DNA from: Bernardetiaceae bacterium
GTDB lineage: Bacteria; Bacteroidota; Bacteroidia; Cytophagales; Thermoflexibacteraceae
Direction of reading: 5' to 3'
NCBI GenBank assembly: GCA_025057115.1
Contig: JANWWZ010000010.1
Coordinates: forward strand, 29,531-93,530
Length of the DNA: 64,000 nt
Both the position numbers and the translations under genes were made by a program. Below, piece by piece: positions 6,314-15,806 of the stretch (position 1 is its first letter; every line of letters starts with the position of its first letter). Under the pieces are notes generated by a model, which did no database searches, was not told the DNA's origin, and saw nothing but the letters and a program-made list of their open reading frames with translations.

Positions 6314-8701
6314 TTATTTAGCTGTAAGTTGATTGAGACCACCAGAGAGCAAGTAATTTTTACCATTCCAAACGAAGGTGCCTTCTAAGGAAGAAGGCAA
6401 AAAAATCACTGCTTTAATAGCATTTCGCGGCAGACGCTGTAACCAAAGGCGAATGGTTCCTTCGGGATGAGGCATTACTGCTTCTACGCGATTGAGCAAG
6501 CCTAATGCAGGTGCAATGCGCACTTTTTCAAAGCCAGCACCCTCAGGAGTAATGCCGCAGATAGTGGCTAAAAATTCATAGTTAGGGCTTGCTGACCAAC
6601 CATAACAATCTGAACGCGTAGGGTCTTCTTTTTGGGCAAAGGTAGTGAGTCCTTTTGCTAGCATCTCCCGCCAAGGCTGCAAACTGGCATAGTAAAAATC
6701 TGCTATCCCTGCTTTGACCATGGCTCTTGTCAAATAAAAGTGGTAGTAAATGCTCACGGGAGTAACGGTAGGGTCGGCTAAAGCGCGTTCAATGAGGCTT
6801 GCTTGCTGCAACAGGGGAGCTCCTCCGCTTAAGACCGCCATAATTTGTGCATGCTGGCTGAAGCTATTTTTTTCAGGGGTATCAGCTACTAGCCCGCGTT
6901 TGATATCATAACACGCGTTGTAAGCTGATTTTGCCAACAACTCGGCTTGTTGCAAATAAAGGGCTGCTTGTTCTTTTCGTTGGTAATATTCAAATAATTC
7001 AGCTGCCTGGCGCAGGGCATACGCATACTGAAAAGTGAGAATGGAAGAATACCCCTTCTCTACTCCTTCGGGAACGCCACCGATGTTTGTTTCATTGATA
7101 TATTGCCATTGCTGCGTCCAATCGACGAAATTCCACCAGGGCAGGGGTCCTAACATATTTTCGCTGCGGTCCACGTTATCGGCAAACCATTGAAGTACTT
7201 CTTCTATGCCAGGCAACATTTGGCGGATAAAATCATCATCGCGCCGATGTTGCCAGTAGTCATACACCATTCCAATCCAATAGAGAGAAAAAGGAGGAAT
7301 AATTTGCGGTATTCTGCTTGGATAGCGGGACTGGGTAAGTCCTTCAGGAAGGCGAGAATAGTTAAAATCCAAAATCGCCTTGCGCATGAGCCTATCATCG
7401 CCACTGACGTAAAGAGAAACAAGGGCTAGTATGCGTGCTTCAGCCACTGATTGCACCTGTTCGTAATAAGGAGAATTGATGTAAGTTTCGTGTGCACAAA
7501 GCCGTGCAGTTCGCCAGCTCACTTGCCAGATTTTTTTTAGTTCAGGGTCGTCACTGTTGAACTGAGCTTTTTCTTCTAAAGGATAAGCCGTAAATTGATA
7601 ACTGAAATCTATCAGCCCCAGCGGATCGCTTTCTGTTTGAATGTCTAGCTGCACATAGCGGAAGGTGCGCCACCACAGAGGACGAAACAAGCGCTTGGGA
7701 CCTCCATCAGGCAACAAGCGGTCTTTGTAACCTATGATTTCTAAGCCTTCTATGCGGTTGCGATGATGTTTTTGCAAATTATGGTCCACTAAAGACTCCA
7801 CATATGTAATTTCCACTAAGGCATTTTTGCCGCCCTGAACAGTAAGTTCGGGATAAGCAGTGGTAAGAACTTGGTTATCTATTAAGATAGACACTCGTGA
7901 GTAGGCAGGAATGGTAAGGACTTGTTTGCCTTGTAGCCATGCTTGGGGAACGTTGGAAATGCCGCTAAAGTACCGCACTTGTGCAAACCGCTCGGAATGT
8001 TCTTGCCATAGGGGAATGGGTCGAGGCATGAGGTAGTACGCCGAGCTAGTTCCTTTATTGCGCGGCATGCCTTTGTAAAGTGGAAGAGCAGGCAACCAGT
8101 GGCTATCATCGTAATGAATGGTTTGCCAATGCCAGGGATAATTTGCAGCCTCTAGGGATTCTCCTGGACCTACGGCAATAGTAGGATCGTTAGCAAACTT
8201 GGCATTCACAATGGGGGTAATGGCTGGGTTGTGCATTACTTTCCATGAAGTATCAGTATTTACTACCGACTCAGCAGTGGTATTGCCTTGCATAATAAAA
8301 CCAGTTTGAAAGCTCATTTGCGCCCAAGGAGCGTATTCGGCAAAGTTCCACACAACAGCTGCCACTACGTTGGTGCCTTTTTGAAGATAGGGAGCAATGT
8401 CTATGCTTTCAAAATACCAGTGAAAAAGGTCGCCTCGCGCAGGACCCTGCGCAACAGGGGTTCCATTGACAAACAACCGATAGCGATTATCTGCCGAAAC
8501 GTGCACGATAAACTTTCGCGGTTGGCTTTCTAATAAAAATCGCTTGCGAAAATGATACACTCCAAAAGCCCTCAAGGAAGTGTTTGGACAAGCAATCCAG
8601 TAAGCCTCCCACTCGCGGTTCAGGATACGCGGATGAATGTCTACATTTTGTCCTGCCAGTATGAGAGGTAAAAAAAGCCAAAAGGTAAGTGCAATTCTCA
8701 T
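6314..8701 (-). CDS. Secreted alpha-L-rhamnosidase-like glycoside hydrolase (GH78 type)
   Basis: A 795-residue protein with an N-terminal signal peptide (MRIALTFWLFLPLILAGQ). The N-terminal third is a beta-sandwich rhamnosidase region: YHFRKRFLLESQPRKFIVHVSADNRY, then LFVNGTPVAQGPARGD. A long alpha/alpha-barrel-like region follows, with SVAEARILALVSLYVSGDD, WWNFVDWTQQW and DCYGWSASPNYEFLATICGI, the last resembling the end of the GH78 catalytic barrel, and a C-terminal beta domain. These enzymes release terminal alpha-L-rhamnose from polysaccharides or glycosides in the periplasm or outside the cell. No SusC/SusD pair or other sugar genes surround it, so the substrate cannot be inferred. It stands alone between convergent pyrR and a noncoding stretch. 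Confidence 0.8.
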   Translation of the reverse strand: MRIALTFWLFLPLILAGQNVDIHPRILNREWEAYWIACPNTSLRAFGVYHFRKRFLLESQPRKFIVHVSADNRYRLFVNGTPVAQGPARGDLFHWYFESIDIAPYLQKGTNVVAAVVWNFAEYAPWAQMSFQTGFIMQGNTTAESVVNTDTSWKVMHNPAITPIVNAKFANDPTIAVGPGESLEAANYPWHWQTIHYDDSHWLPALPLYKGMPRNKGTSSAYYLMPRPIPLWQEHSERFAQVRYFSGISNVPQAWLQGKQVLTIPAYSRVSILIDNQVLTTAYPELTVQGGKNALVEITYVESLVDHNLQKHHRNRIEGLEIIGYKDRLLPDGGPKRLFRPLWWRTFRYVQLDIQTESDPLGLIDFSYQFTAYPLEEKAQFNSDDPELKKIWQVSWRTARLCAHETYINSPYYEQVQSVAEARILALVSLYVSGDDRLMRKAILDFNYSRLPEGLTQSRYPSRIPQIIPPFSLYWIGMVYDYWQHRRDDDFIRQMLPGIEEVLQWFADNVDRSENMLGPLPWWNFVDWTQQWQYINETNIGGVPEGVEKGYSSILTFQYAYALRQAAELFEYYQRKEQAALYLQQAELLAKSAYNACYDIKRGLVADTPEKNSFSQHAQIMAVLSGGAPLLQQASLIERALADPTVTPVSIYYHFYLTRAMVKAGIADFYYASLQPWREMLAKGLTTFAQKEDPTRSDCYGWSASPNYEFLATICGITPEGAGFEKVRIAPALGLLNRVEAVMPHPEGTIRLWLQRLPRNAIKAVIFLPSSLEGTFVWNGKNYLLSGGLNQLTAK

Positions 8702-8871
8702 CCTCCAGTCAAAATTGGGCTAGCTGGGTTGTGCCACCAGCAGCAAAGAAAAAACTTTATGGGATTTTACCTGAATCCTTTGCTTAGAGCATGTCTAGGT
8801 TTTAGGAAGGCAACAATTATGGATACAATAGTTGGATAAAAAGGGGAATCGGCTAAAGTGGAGCAACCTAA

Positions 8872-9090
8872 CAGCGGCATGATGCATTCGGATTGCTACA
8901 TGCAGTCATGGTTACAGGAGCCAAAGCAGAGTGGGAGCCACTTGAATAGATTGCCCTTGATTATGCAGGAGCGTTTCTTGATTCCATCAAAATGCATGGA
9001 AGGGAAGGAGAAATAGGACAAAAATCTGAGTCTTTCCAAGACTTTATTTCTCGAAAAGGACCGTTTCAGGTTGAGGGAAGATTAAGGTAG
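8872..9090 (+). pseudogene. Possible decayed reading frame inside an intergenic stretch
   Basis: The 419 bases between 8702 and 9120 contain no intact gene. One plus-strand frame is open from 8872 to a TAG at 9088-9090 except for a single internal TAG at 8947-8949. It reads QRHDAFGLLHAVMVTG, then AKAEWEPLE, stop, IALDYAGAFLDSIKMHG and SESFQDFISRKGPFQVEG. The composition looks protein-like rather than random, which suggests a degraded gene, but I recognise no family. A 39-codon frame starting at 8900 overlaps it in another register. Chance openness cannot be excluded over this length. Confidence 0.25.
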
Positions 9091-9120
9091 AGCCGAGCTC
9101 CGCTTGGCTTAACTTACACC

Positions 9121-9996
9121 TTAGATTTGAGCATTTGCCCACCATAGAGCCCCGTAGAAAGCATTCAAACAGAGAGAAGAAATTAGGTTGAGGCGCATCG
9201 CATTTCGGAAATTGGCTTGCTCAGGGCTAGCAAAAGCTTTCCACATCCACCAGAGAAAAAAGCACATCACTGGCAAAAGCGCCGCGACGAATCCGATAGC
9301 CCATTGGAGAGAAAAGTAAACATAAAAAAATGCAAAAAAACCAGCGGTAGCAACCAAAAAAACTATTAATGTATAAACAAATGTGCCGCGTATGCCTAGA
9401 AGAAGGCTTATGGTACAGTCGCCGCGAAGGGCATCCTCTTCGTGTTGATAAATTTGCGTCATGGGGTAAGAGCCGGCAAGCATGAGGGAGGAAAGACCCG
9501 CAGCCAATATCCACTTGAAAGTAAAAATTTCCCTCCACGAAAAACCAGTCATAGCCTGCAAGGAAGTAAGAAATACAAAGGCTCCTTGAAAAAGGCTTAC
9601 TGTGAGTAAACTAAGAAAGGGGTATCGTTTAAGCCTTATGGCAGGATGGCTATAGGCTTTAGAAACCAAACCGTATATAAACAAAGCCAGTGCAAATTGC
9701 CCACTTATCCACAAGCCTATTGCAATACCAATAGCATCGAAAATTAGCGAAGTGAAATACAGTTGCCTGCTGATGGGTGGAGGCTTTTCCAGTCCTCCAA
9801 TAGCTCCTTTGTCTTTGTCGAAATAAGAATTATAGCCGTTGCTAGCAGGATAAATCAACAGATGCCATGCAAAAAATGCTATTACCCCTGGCCAGGTTTG
9901 GAGATGCTTGGCGCCAGTTGCACAAGCAAACAAAAATACTGGCAGTAGAAAAAACGAGAAAGGAACTCGCAGGTGCAGCAGCGTATGGCGGTGCAT
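9121..9996 (-). CDS. UbiA-family prenyltransferase
   Basis: A 291-residue polytopic membrane protein with about eight to nine hydrophobic segments. The first aspartate-rich motif lies in NGYNSYFDKDKGAIGG (near residue 53) and the second in YPMTQIYQHEEDALRGD (near residue 178), matching the two diphosphate-binding sites of UbiA-type intramembrane prenyltransferases. The first motif is somewhat atypical (NSYFDKDKG rather than NxxxDxxxD). Members attach prenyl chains to quinone, haem or chlorin precursors; the substrate here is not evident. It lies 65 bases after a histidine kinase gene on the same strand, with no quinone pathway genes nearby. Confidence 0.85.
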   Translation of the reverse strand: MHRHTLLHLRVPFSFFLLPVFLFACATGAKHLQTWPGVIAFFAWHLLIYPASNGYNSYFDKDKGAIGGLEKPPPISRQLYFTSLIFDAIGIAIGLWISGQFALALFIYGLVSKAYSHPAIRLKRYPFLSLLTVSLFQGAFVFLTSLQAMTGFSWREIFTFKWILAAGLSSLMLAGSYPMTQIYQHEEDALRGDCTISLLLGIRGTFVYTLIVFLVATAGFFAFFYVYFSLQWAIGFVAALLPVMCFFLWWMWKAFASPEQANFRNAMRLNLISSLCLNAFYGALWWANAQI

Positions 9997-10061
9997 GTGA
10001 TTTACATAGTGATGCGTACCATAGTTAAGAGTTGTGGATGAGGCTGAGAGAAAGAGTGCAG

Positions 10062-11639
10062 TTATTGTAAAGTACTAGGCAAATATACTCGGAAAGTGGA
10101 ACCTTCCCCTAATTGGCTTTCTACTTCTATTTTTCCGCCCATAGTTTCCACTTGGTGGAAAGTCAAGAATAATCCTATGCCTTTGCCCTCTTTGCTTTGC
10201 TCAAGTCGGCTGCCGATTTGAAAGAGTTTATGTTTGTAGCGCTTTAGATCTATTCCTATGCCATTGTCACTCACTTCAATTACTACTGAATCGCCTGTGG
10301 TGTAAGCTCTGATTTGGATTTGGCAAGGCACGTCGGGACGGGAGTATTTAAGGGCATTGCTAATAAGATTGTACAAAATGCTGTCCAAATAAGCAGGAAT
10401 TGCTGGCACGAGAAGATGCGAAGGAACTTCCACCTTAATTTGTGCTTTCTCAGTGCGATAGCTAAAAAATGTACTAATGATCGCCTGGACTGCATAATGG
10501 AGATTGAGGAGCTTTTTATTAGTAGTAGCGCTTGTAATGTCTGTGTCTAAAAGGGCATTCATCCTACCAATGGTATCATAGAGTTTTTGGGCAGTTTCCT
10601 GCAGAGCTGCAATCAGTTGGGCGTCGTGGGGAGTAGCAGCCAGTAGATTGCTTAGGGCTAAAATGTTAGAAGCCGCTCCGTGTAAGTTATGGGAAGTGAT
10701 GTAAGTGTATTCTTTCATGCGGTCGTGATGCCGTTGCATCAATTCTATTAAAAGTTCCATTTGTTGATTGCTTTCCATCAACGCCTTTTGGCTGGCTAAC
10801 TCTTGGGTAATATCCTTGCTAGAAGCGTAAATAATTCCTTTTAAAGAGCGGGCATTCCATCGCAAAGTGCGGTACTCACCTTTGCTATCGCGATAGCGAT
10901 TGACAAATCCAGTAATTACATTGCCTTGGTTAAGTGTTTCTATTGCTTGTTTGGTTGAGGCTACATCCTCTGAGTGAATTAAGGTAAAAATGCTCGTGCC
11001 GATGAGAGACTCTATAGGGTAACCTAACACTGACTCCCACGCTGGATTGACGCGCAAAAAAACACCTTGGCTATCAACTGCACAGAGCATTTCAGGCACA
11101 AGCTCAAAGAACTCTTGATAAGCCTCCTTATGAGCGCGGAGTTTAATGAGTTCCATTGTCTGCTCTGCCAGTAAGCGAAGTATCTCCCGCTGGTAATCTG
11201 TCAAACGCCGTGGCTTTTGATCTACGACGCAGAGCGTCCCTAAGGCAAAACCATTTTGATCTATCAGCGGATAGCCAGCATAAAACCTCACATAGGGATC
11301 CCCTAGTACATAAGGGTTTTTAGAAACTCGGTTATCTTGTAACGCATCGTGGATTTCTAACAGTTTCTTCTGAGCAATAGCATAGTTGCAAAAAGCATGT
11401 TCAATAGGCGTGCCTTCGATGTCTACGCCCACTTTAGATTTAAACCATTGCCTGTCATCGGTTAGAATGGTAATAAGCGACATGGGGGTGTTGCAAATAA
11501 AAGAAGCCAGTTGCGTGATGCGATCAAAAACGGGTTCGCGGTCCGTGTCTAAAATGACGTACTTTTCTAATTCTTTAGTGCGATTCTGATAATTATCAGT
11601 TTGCGTTCCTTCCATAACGGATGAATTTACGCAGTTCAT
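10062..11639 (-). CDS. Cytoplasmic GAF-PAS sensor histidine kinase
   Basis: A 525-residue protein without signal peptide or membrane segment. The order is a GAF domain (about 25-165, including DDRQWFKSKVG, FCNYAI and FYAGYPLIDQNGFALGTLCVVD), a PAS domain (about 175-290, DSQGVFLRVNPAWESVLGYP), a coiled linker, the phosphoacceptor segment YTYITSHNLHGAASN (His317), and a HATPase domain with N-box NLISNALKYS, G1 DNGIGI and G2 GKGIGLFL. It should autophosphorylate in response to a cytoplasmic signal sensed by GAF or PAS. No response regulator is adjacent, so the output partner is unknown. It follows the VOC protein by 11 bases, so the two are likely cotranscribed. The internal ATG at residue 9 is an alternative start. 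Confidence 0.9.
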   Translation of the reverse strand: MNCVNSSVMEGTQTDNYQNRTKELEKYVILDTDREPVFDRITQLASFICNTPMSLITILTDDRQWFKSKVGVDIEGTPIEHAFCNYAIAQKKLLEIHDALQDNRVSKNPYVLGDPYVRFYAGYPLIDQNGFALGTLCVVDQKPRRLTDYQREILRLLAEQTMELIKLRAHKEAYQEFFELVPEMLCAVDSQGVFLRVNPAWESVLGYPIESLIGTSIFTLIHSEDVASTKQAIETLNQGNVITGFVNRYRDSKGEYRTLRWNARSLKGIIYASSKDITQELASQKALMESNQQMELLIELMQRHHDRMKEYTYITSHNLHGAASNILALSNLLAATPHDAQLIAALQETAQKLYDTIGRMNALLDTDITSATTNKKLLNLHYAVQAIISTFFSYRTEKAQIKVEVPSHLLVPAIPAYLDSILYNLISNALKYSRPDVPCQIQIRAYTTGDSVVIEVSDNGIGIDLKRYKHKLFQIGSRLEQSKEGKGIGLFLTFHQVETMGGKIEVESQLGEGSTFRVYLPSTLQ

Positions 11640-11650
11640 GTTTATTAGGT

Positions 11651-12616
11651 TTATTGTTTAGCGTTCAAATATTCGGTGCGTGGACCTAAACGCCCATCTT
11701 CTTGATACATTTCCATCTGCATGCCATCAGGAGTAGCAGTGATGGCAAAGGTGTAAACAGTGGGTTGGTCGTAGTATTGCATGCGCGTAGGCTCTAGAGC
11801 AAAGTGATAGCCTTTTGCCTTGGCGTACTCAAAGGCAGGGCGAATGTCCTTGTACATAAAACCGAGGTGATCAACTCCGTAGCGAAATAAATCAGGATGT
11901 CGGCGGACGACTTGGCTGCGCTGACGTCCCATGCCTTCAGGGGTAGATAATACAAACTTGTGCTTGCCCACATGCATCACAGCTACTTCACCTTTTCGCC
12001 ACAGGAGCTTGCCTGCATAAACGTCTTTGAAAAATTGAATATTTGCCTCCAAATTTTCTACCATGTAGTGAATATGGTCGATGCCATAGGGAGTTATTCC
12101 GCTATCTTGCTTTCGCTCTACGATAACGATGCGGTTGTAATCTGGACCCCAGATCATAGCTGCAGGCACATCAACCTCAGCAGGGAGTTTAAAATTTTCA
12201 CTTATAAAAATGACACCATTGGCTTTTAGCTGGCGGATAGCGGCTTGTAAATCTTTGGTGCAAAATGCAAGCCAGTCCATGCCATACATAGGAGGAAGGT
12301 CAGCGGAGGGTTCCACTACAGTGCGGTTCCAGCGCTTAGGGTCGCGCACCCGCATACCTGGAAAGGGACCGCGCCCAGAAATGTTAATGGTAGATTGTCC
12401 TGGACGAATGAGTAGAAAATCAATAAACTGAAGAGGATTAGTGGGCTGTTGTGCCATTGGACGAGCCCCAAAGTGTTGAATAAAAAAACGATTGGCAGAG
12501 TCGCGATTGCTTACATAGTAGTGAATATCATCCAACATAATAGGTTGGCGTCTCTTTTGGGCTACGCCGTTCAGCACTAAAAGAAGACTCCATGATAAAG
12601 CAACGATCCTTTGCAT
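11651..12616 (-). CDS. Secreted two-domain VOC (glyoxalase/dioxygenase superfamily) protein
   Basis: A 321-residue protein with a signal peptide (MQRIVALSWSLLLVLNGVAQ) and two vicinal-oxygen-chelate modules. The first begins DDIHYYVSNRDSANRFFIQHFGA, the second IDHIHYMVENLEANIQFFKD; each starts with the His-containing beta strand that usually binds metal. YGVDHLGFMYKDIRPAFEYAKAKG and MQMEMYQ at the C-terminus contribute further candidate ligands (His, Glu). The arrangement resembles dioxygenase-type VOC enzymes, but secretion is unusual for those and the substrate is unknown. It heads a possible VOC-kinase-UbiA transcription unit and is divergent from the metallopeptidase gene. Confidence 0.75.
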   Translation of the reverse strand: MQRIVALSWSLLLVLNGVAQKRRQPIMLDDIHYYVSNRDSANRFFIQHFGARPMAQQPTNPLQFIDFLLIRPGQSTINISGRGPFPGMRVRDPKRWNRTVVEPSADLPPMYGMDWLAFCTKDLQAAIRQLKANGVIFISENFKLPAEVDVPAAMIWGPDYNRIVIVERKQDSGITPYGIDHIHYMVENLEANIQFFKDVYAGKLLWRKGEVAVMHVGKHKFVLSTPEGMGRQRSQVVRRHPDLFRYGVDHLGFMYKDIRPAFEYAKAKGYHFALEPTRMQYYDQPTVYTFAITATPDGMQMEMYQEDGRLGPRTEYLNAKQ

Positions 12617-12825
12617 CGTTTTTAAGTGTTTGTTTATTGGTCAAGATAAGTTAAGAAAAAAGCTAGACTTTGATGCTTGTGCGTTAAAGGCTGCACGCAC
12701 TGCAGTTTATCTTAAGCAAATTAATTATCTTGTCGCACACGGGCAAATATTACAAGTCTGAAATGCAAAGGCGGTCGTTACTAAACTTTTTGCCCTTTAA
12801 TTTTATGCGATTGTAATTGCTGAAG

Positions 12826-15729
12826 ATGACAACTTTTCCACGCCTTTTTATTGCTTTCTGCTGTTGGGTAGTTTTTGTGAGCAGTTTGGTGGCTCAAGAT
12901 ATCTTTCCAATGCAGCAAATGCCTTTTTCAGTGCGATGGAAGCAATTGCAGACCAAAGAATTTAGATTGATTTTTCCCGCTGATGCAGAAAGCCAAGCCC
13001 AGCGAACCGCTAACTTGCTCCATGCAGTCTTGCATCCTGGCAGTGCTCAATTCTTTGGTCCTGTTGCTCAAACCCTTGGCAAAAAGCCCAGCCGGATTGA
13101 TATTTTATTGCAGAACAGAACTACTTATGTAAATGGTTTTTTTAACACCGCTCCAAGAAGAGCAGAATTTTTTACAATGCCTCCGCAAAATAACAACGAT
13201 TTTGGTACAGCAAATTGGTTAGCTTTACTCGCTGTTCATGAAATGCGCCATGTAGTACAGTACGATCACGCAAAGCGCGGTTTGACTCGCCTTGCCTTTT
13301 GGCTTACTGGCTACAATGGGTTGGCTGCTTTGGCTAACCTTGCCGCTCCATGGTGGTTTTTTGAGGGCGATGCAGTATTAATGGAAACTCTTCTATTGCC
13401 TGGTGGAAGAGGCAGGCTGCCTTATTTTGACCTACTTTATCGGACGCAACTGCTCAGCCATGGCGGTTGGGGGTACCACAAAGCTCATCAGCGTTCATTT
13501 CGCCATTTAGTTCCTGACCATTATGTGTTAGGTTATCATTTGTCAGCTTTTTTGAGGCGAAAAGCGGGTGCTTATGCTCTGGCAAATATCAGCCAAAGAG
13601 CTTTTGCCGCTTCTTTGGTGCCCTTTGCCTTCAGCCGCGCCGTTAAAAAAGAGACGGGCATTTCACTTGTGGCCGCTTATCGACAAATGAATCAGCAATT
13701 AGATAGCCTCTGGAAAAAACAACAAAAAGCACTTTTCTTTCCCCAACCTGTTGAAACACTACCCTTGAAACTCCATCGCCACTACGGCACCCCTACTTAT
13801 ACCGATGTGTTATATCCCCAACCCGTTTCTGAAGAATATGTGTTAGCGCTTCGGCAAGGGCTAAGCCATATTCCGCAAATTGTTCGCTTGCCAGTAACAG
13901 CCCATGCAGCTAAAGCAGAAGTAATTTTTACCCCTGGTTTGATAGTGAGCAATGGCATGTTATCTGTTGAAGCAAATAAAGTGGCATGGGTGGAGTATGA
14001 ATTTGATCCGCGCTGGCAGATGCGCAACTACCAAGTAATTAAAATACTCGATCTTGCCACTGGCAAAGTGCAAACCCTTGTGCCAAAGACGCGCTACGTA
14101 GCCGCTGCCCTTTCTCCTCAGGGAGACAAGGTGGCTACGGTGGAAGTAGCGCCAAATGGTTTTCAGCAAGTTGTAGTTTTAGATCTCCAGAATGGAAAGA
14201 TACTGCAATCTTTGCCCAATCCCGATAGCTTGCAATACAGCATGCTTCGTTATGACACCGACGGAGCATCTTTACTTTGTTTGCGCCAGCGAAAGGATGG
14301 CAGCACTGCCCTTTCTCGTATCCATTTGCCCACTGGGGAAGTAGAAGACTTGTTGCCTTTCGGGTATGAAAACATTGGCGCTCCTGCCGCTGACAAGGAA
14401 TGGATATTTTTTCACTCTTCTTACAACGGCATTGATAATATCTATGCCTTACACAAGGCAACAGGTAAGCGCTGGCAGGTAACAGCAAGACCCTTTGGCG
14501 CGTATCATCCCAGGCCTTCTCCTGATGGAAAATGGCTGTATTTCAACGATTTTCAGCTATATGGAATGCAAGTTTCGCGCCTTCCTATCGATACAGCTTT
14601 GTGGATTCCATTTCAGCAAGTGCCTGTTTTCAGAACGGATTATTTTTATCCCCTCCTAGAGCAAGAACCTCACCTTGCCTATACTTTGCAAACGTTGAAA
14701 AACCCTCCTCAACGAACTTACCCTGTTCGACCTTATGGTAGGTTTAGCCAACTTGTCAATATCTATAGCTGGTCGCCGTTTATCAATCCTAATAACTTGG
14801 AGCAGTTAGAGTTGGCTATTTATTCGCGCAATTTGCTCAGCACTGCCAGTGCTACAGTGGGATATCGCTTCAACACCAATGAACAAAGAGGTGGTTGGTT
14901 TGCTCAATTGAGTTATCAAGGTTTTTACCCCATAATAGACCTTAACCTAAGTACACAGCAGCGGCAAACTACTGTGCGGATTAATAACCAAAATAGTCCT
15001 TTGCAATATAGCGAACACGCTGCTACGATGGGGCTTCGCCTGCCATGGGTGCTTACTAATTCAAAATTTTTGCGCAGCGCTAGCCTAAGCCTGGCTCTTT
15101 CTTATCGGCAAACAGACAACTTTAAAGGTCCATTTGCTGATCGCTTTCGAACAGGGAGACTTTGGAGCGGAGGAATTGGTTTTAGCTATGCAGCCACTTT
15201 GCGCCGCGCTGAACGCGATATTGTAAGCCGATTAGGTTTGACGTATGCAGTTTTTGCCCGCCAAACTCTCCGCGGCGACTTTCAAGGAGGTCAGCTAGCT
15301 ATGCAAGGTCAAATTTTCTTACCTGGAGCGTTGTTACACCACGCCATCGTGCTACGCGGTGCCATGCAATACGAACAGCAGACTAATTACCGCTTTGCTA
15401 GCCCCATTCTCTTTGCACGTGGATTTGCCTACCGCAGTCATGAATGGTACTACGGAAGTGCTATAGAATATCGCTTGCCGCTGTGGTATCCCGATATTTC
15501 TTTAGGACCTATTGCCAACTTGCAGCGCATCAAAGCCATGCTATTTTACGATCGCGCTTTTGGGGACCGCACCACCCAGTACCAAACCTTAGGCATCGAC
15601 CTAACAGCAGATTTTAATTTAGGAAGAATTGCCCAACTGCTTTTTGATGCTGGCATTAGATGGATGTACTTCCCTCAAACTGGCTCTACGGCAGTGGAAA
15701 TAGTAGTTGGCAGAGTCGGCATTCGCTGA
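12826..15729 (+). CDS. Outer-membrane metallopeptidase/beta-propeller/barrel protein
   Basis: A 967-residue protein from ATG 12826; an in-frame TTG lies nine bases upstream. After a signal peptide ending LVAQ, the N-terminal domain has VHEMRHVVQYDH (HExxH at about 138-142) and WWFFEGDA 38 residues later, with Glu180 as the likely third zinc ligand, the gluzincin pattern. The middle (about 330-620) contains TolB/PD40-like propeller repeats such as YVAAALSPQGDKVATVE and HPRPSPDGKWLYFND. The last 300 residues are a predicted beta-barrel with FARGFAYRSHEWYYGSAIEYRLP, resembling the Omp85/BamA surface-antigen end. It therefore probably sits in the outer membrane with a protease and a propeller attached. 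A related protein with a dead peptidase site is encoded at 56969-60151. Confidence 0.75.
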   Translation: MTTFPRLFIAFCCWVVFVSSLVAQDIFPMQQMPFSVRWKQLQTKEFRLIFPADAESQAQRTANLLHAVLHPGSAQFFGPVAQTLGKKPSRIDILLQNRTTYVNGFFNTAPRRAEFFTMPPQNNNDFGTANWLALLAVHEMRHVVQYDHAKRGLTRLAFWLTGYNGLAALANLAAPWWFFEGDAVLMETLLLPGGRGRLPYFDLLYRTQLLSHGGWGYHKAHQRSFRHLVPDHYVLGYHLSAFLRRKAGAYALANISQRAFAASLVPFAFSRAVKKETGISLVAAYRQMNQQLDSLWKKQQKALFFPQPVETLPLKLHRHYGTPTYTDVLYPQPVSEEYVLALRQGLSHIPQIVRLPVTAHAAKAEVIFTPGLIVSNGMLSVEANKVAWVEYEFDPRWQMRNYQVIKILDLATGKVQTLVPKTRYVAAALSPQGDKVATVEVAPNGFQQVVVLDLQNGKILQSLPNPDSLQYSMLRYDTDGASLLCLRQRKDGSTALSRIHLPTGEVEDLLPFGYENIGAPAADKEWIFFHSSYNGIDNIYALHKATGKRWQVTARPFGAYHPRPSPDGKWLYFNDFQLYGMQVSRLPIDTALWIPFQQVPVFRTDYFYPLLEQEPHLAYTLQTLKNPPQRTYPVRPYGRFSQLVNIYSWSPFINPNNLEQLELAIYSRNLLSTASATVGYRFNTNEQRGGWFAQLSYQGFYPIIDLNLSTQQRQTTVRINNQNSPLQYSEHAATMGLRLPWVLTNSKFLRSASLSLALSYRQTDNFKGPFADRFRTGRLWSGGIGFSYAATLRRAERDIVSRLGLTYAVFARQTLRGDFQGGQLAMQGQIFLPGALLHHAIVLRGAMQYEQQTNYRFASPILFARGFAYRSHEWYYGSAIEYRLPLWYPDISLGPIANLQRIKAMLFYDRAFGDRTTQYQTLGIDLTADFNLGRIAQLLFDAGIRWMYFPQTGSTAVEIVVGRVGIR

Positions 15730-15806
15730 AGAAAGATGATTTTTATCATTTTTTTTTGCTCAAATAGCTTCTATCTTTCCAGCATTCGGTACAAAATGAA
15801 AAAACG

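Noticed and set aside
8900..9016. A 39-codon ORF starting at 8900
   Set aside because: No recognisable motif; it overlaps the longer broken frame and is too short to support.
12817..12825. TTG at 12817 as start of the metallopeptidase gene
   Set aside because: The ATG nine bases downstream gives a complete signal peptide, and the extra residues add nothing recognisable.
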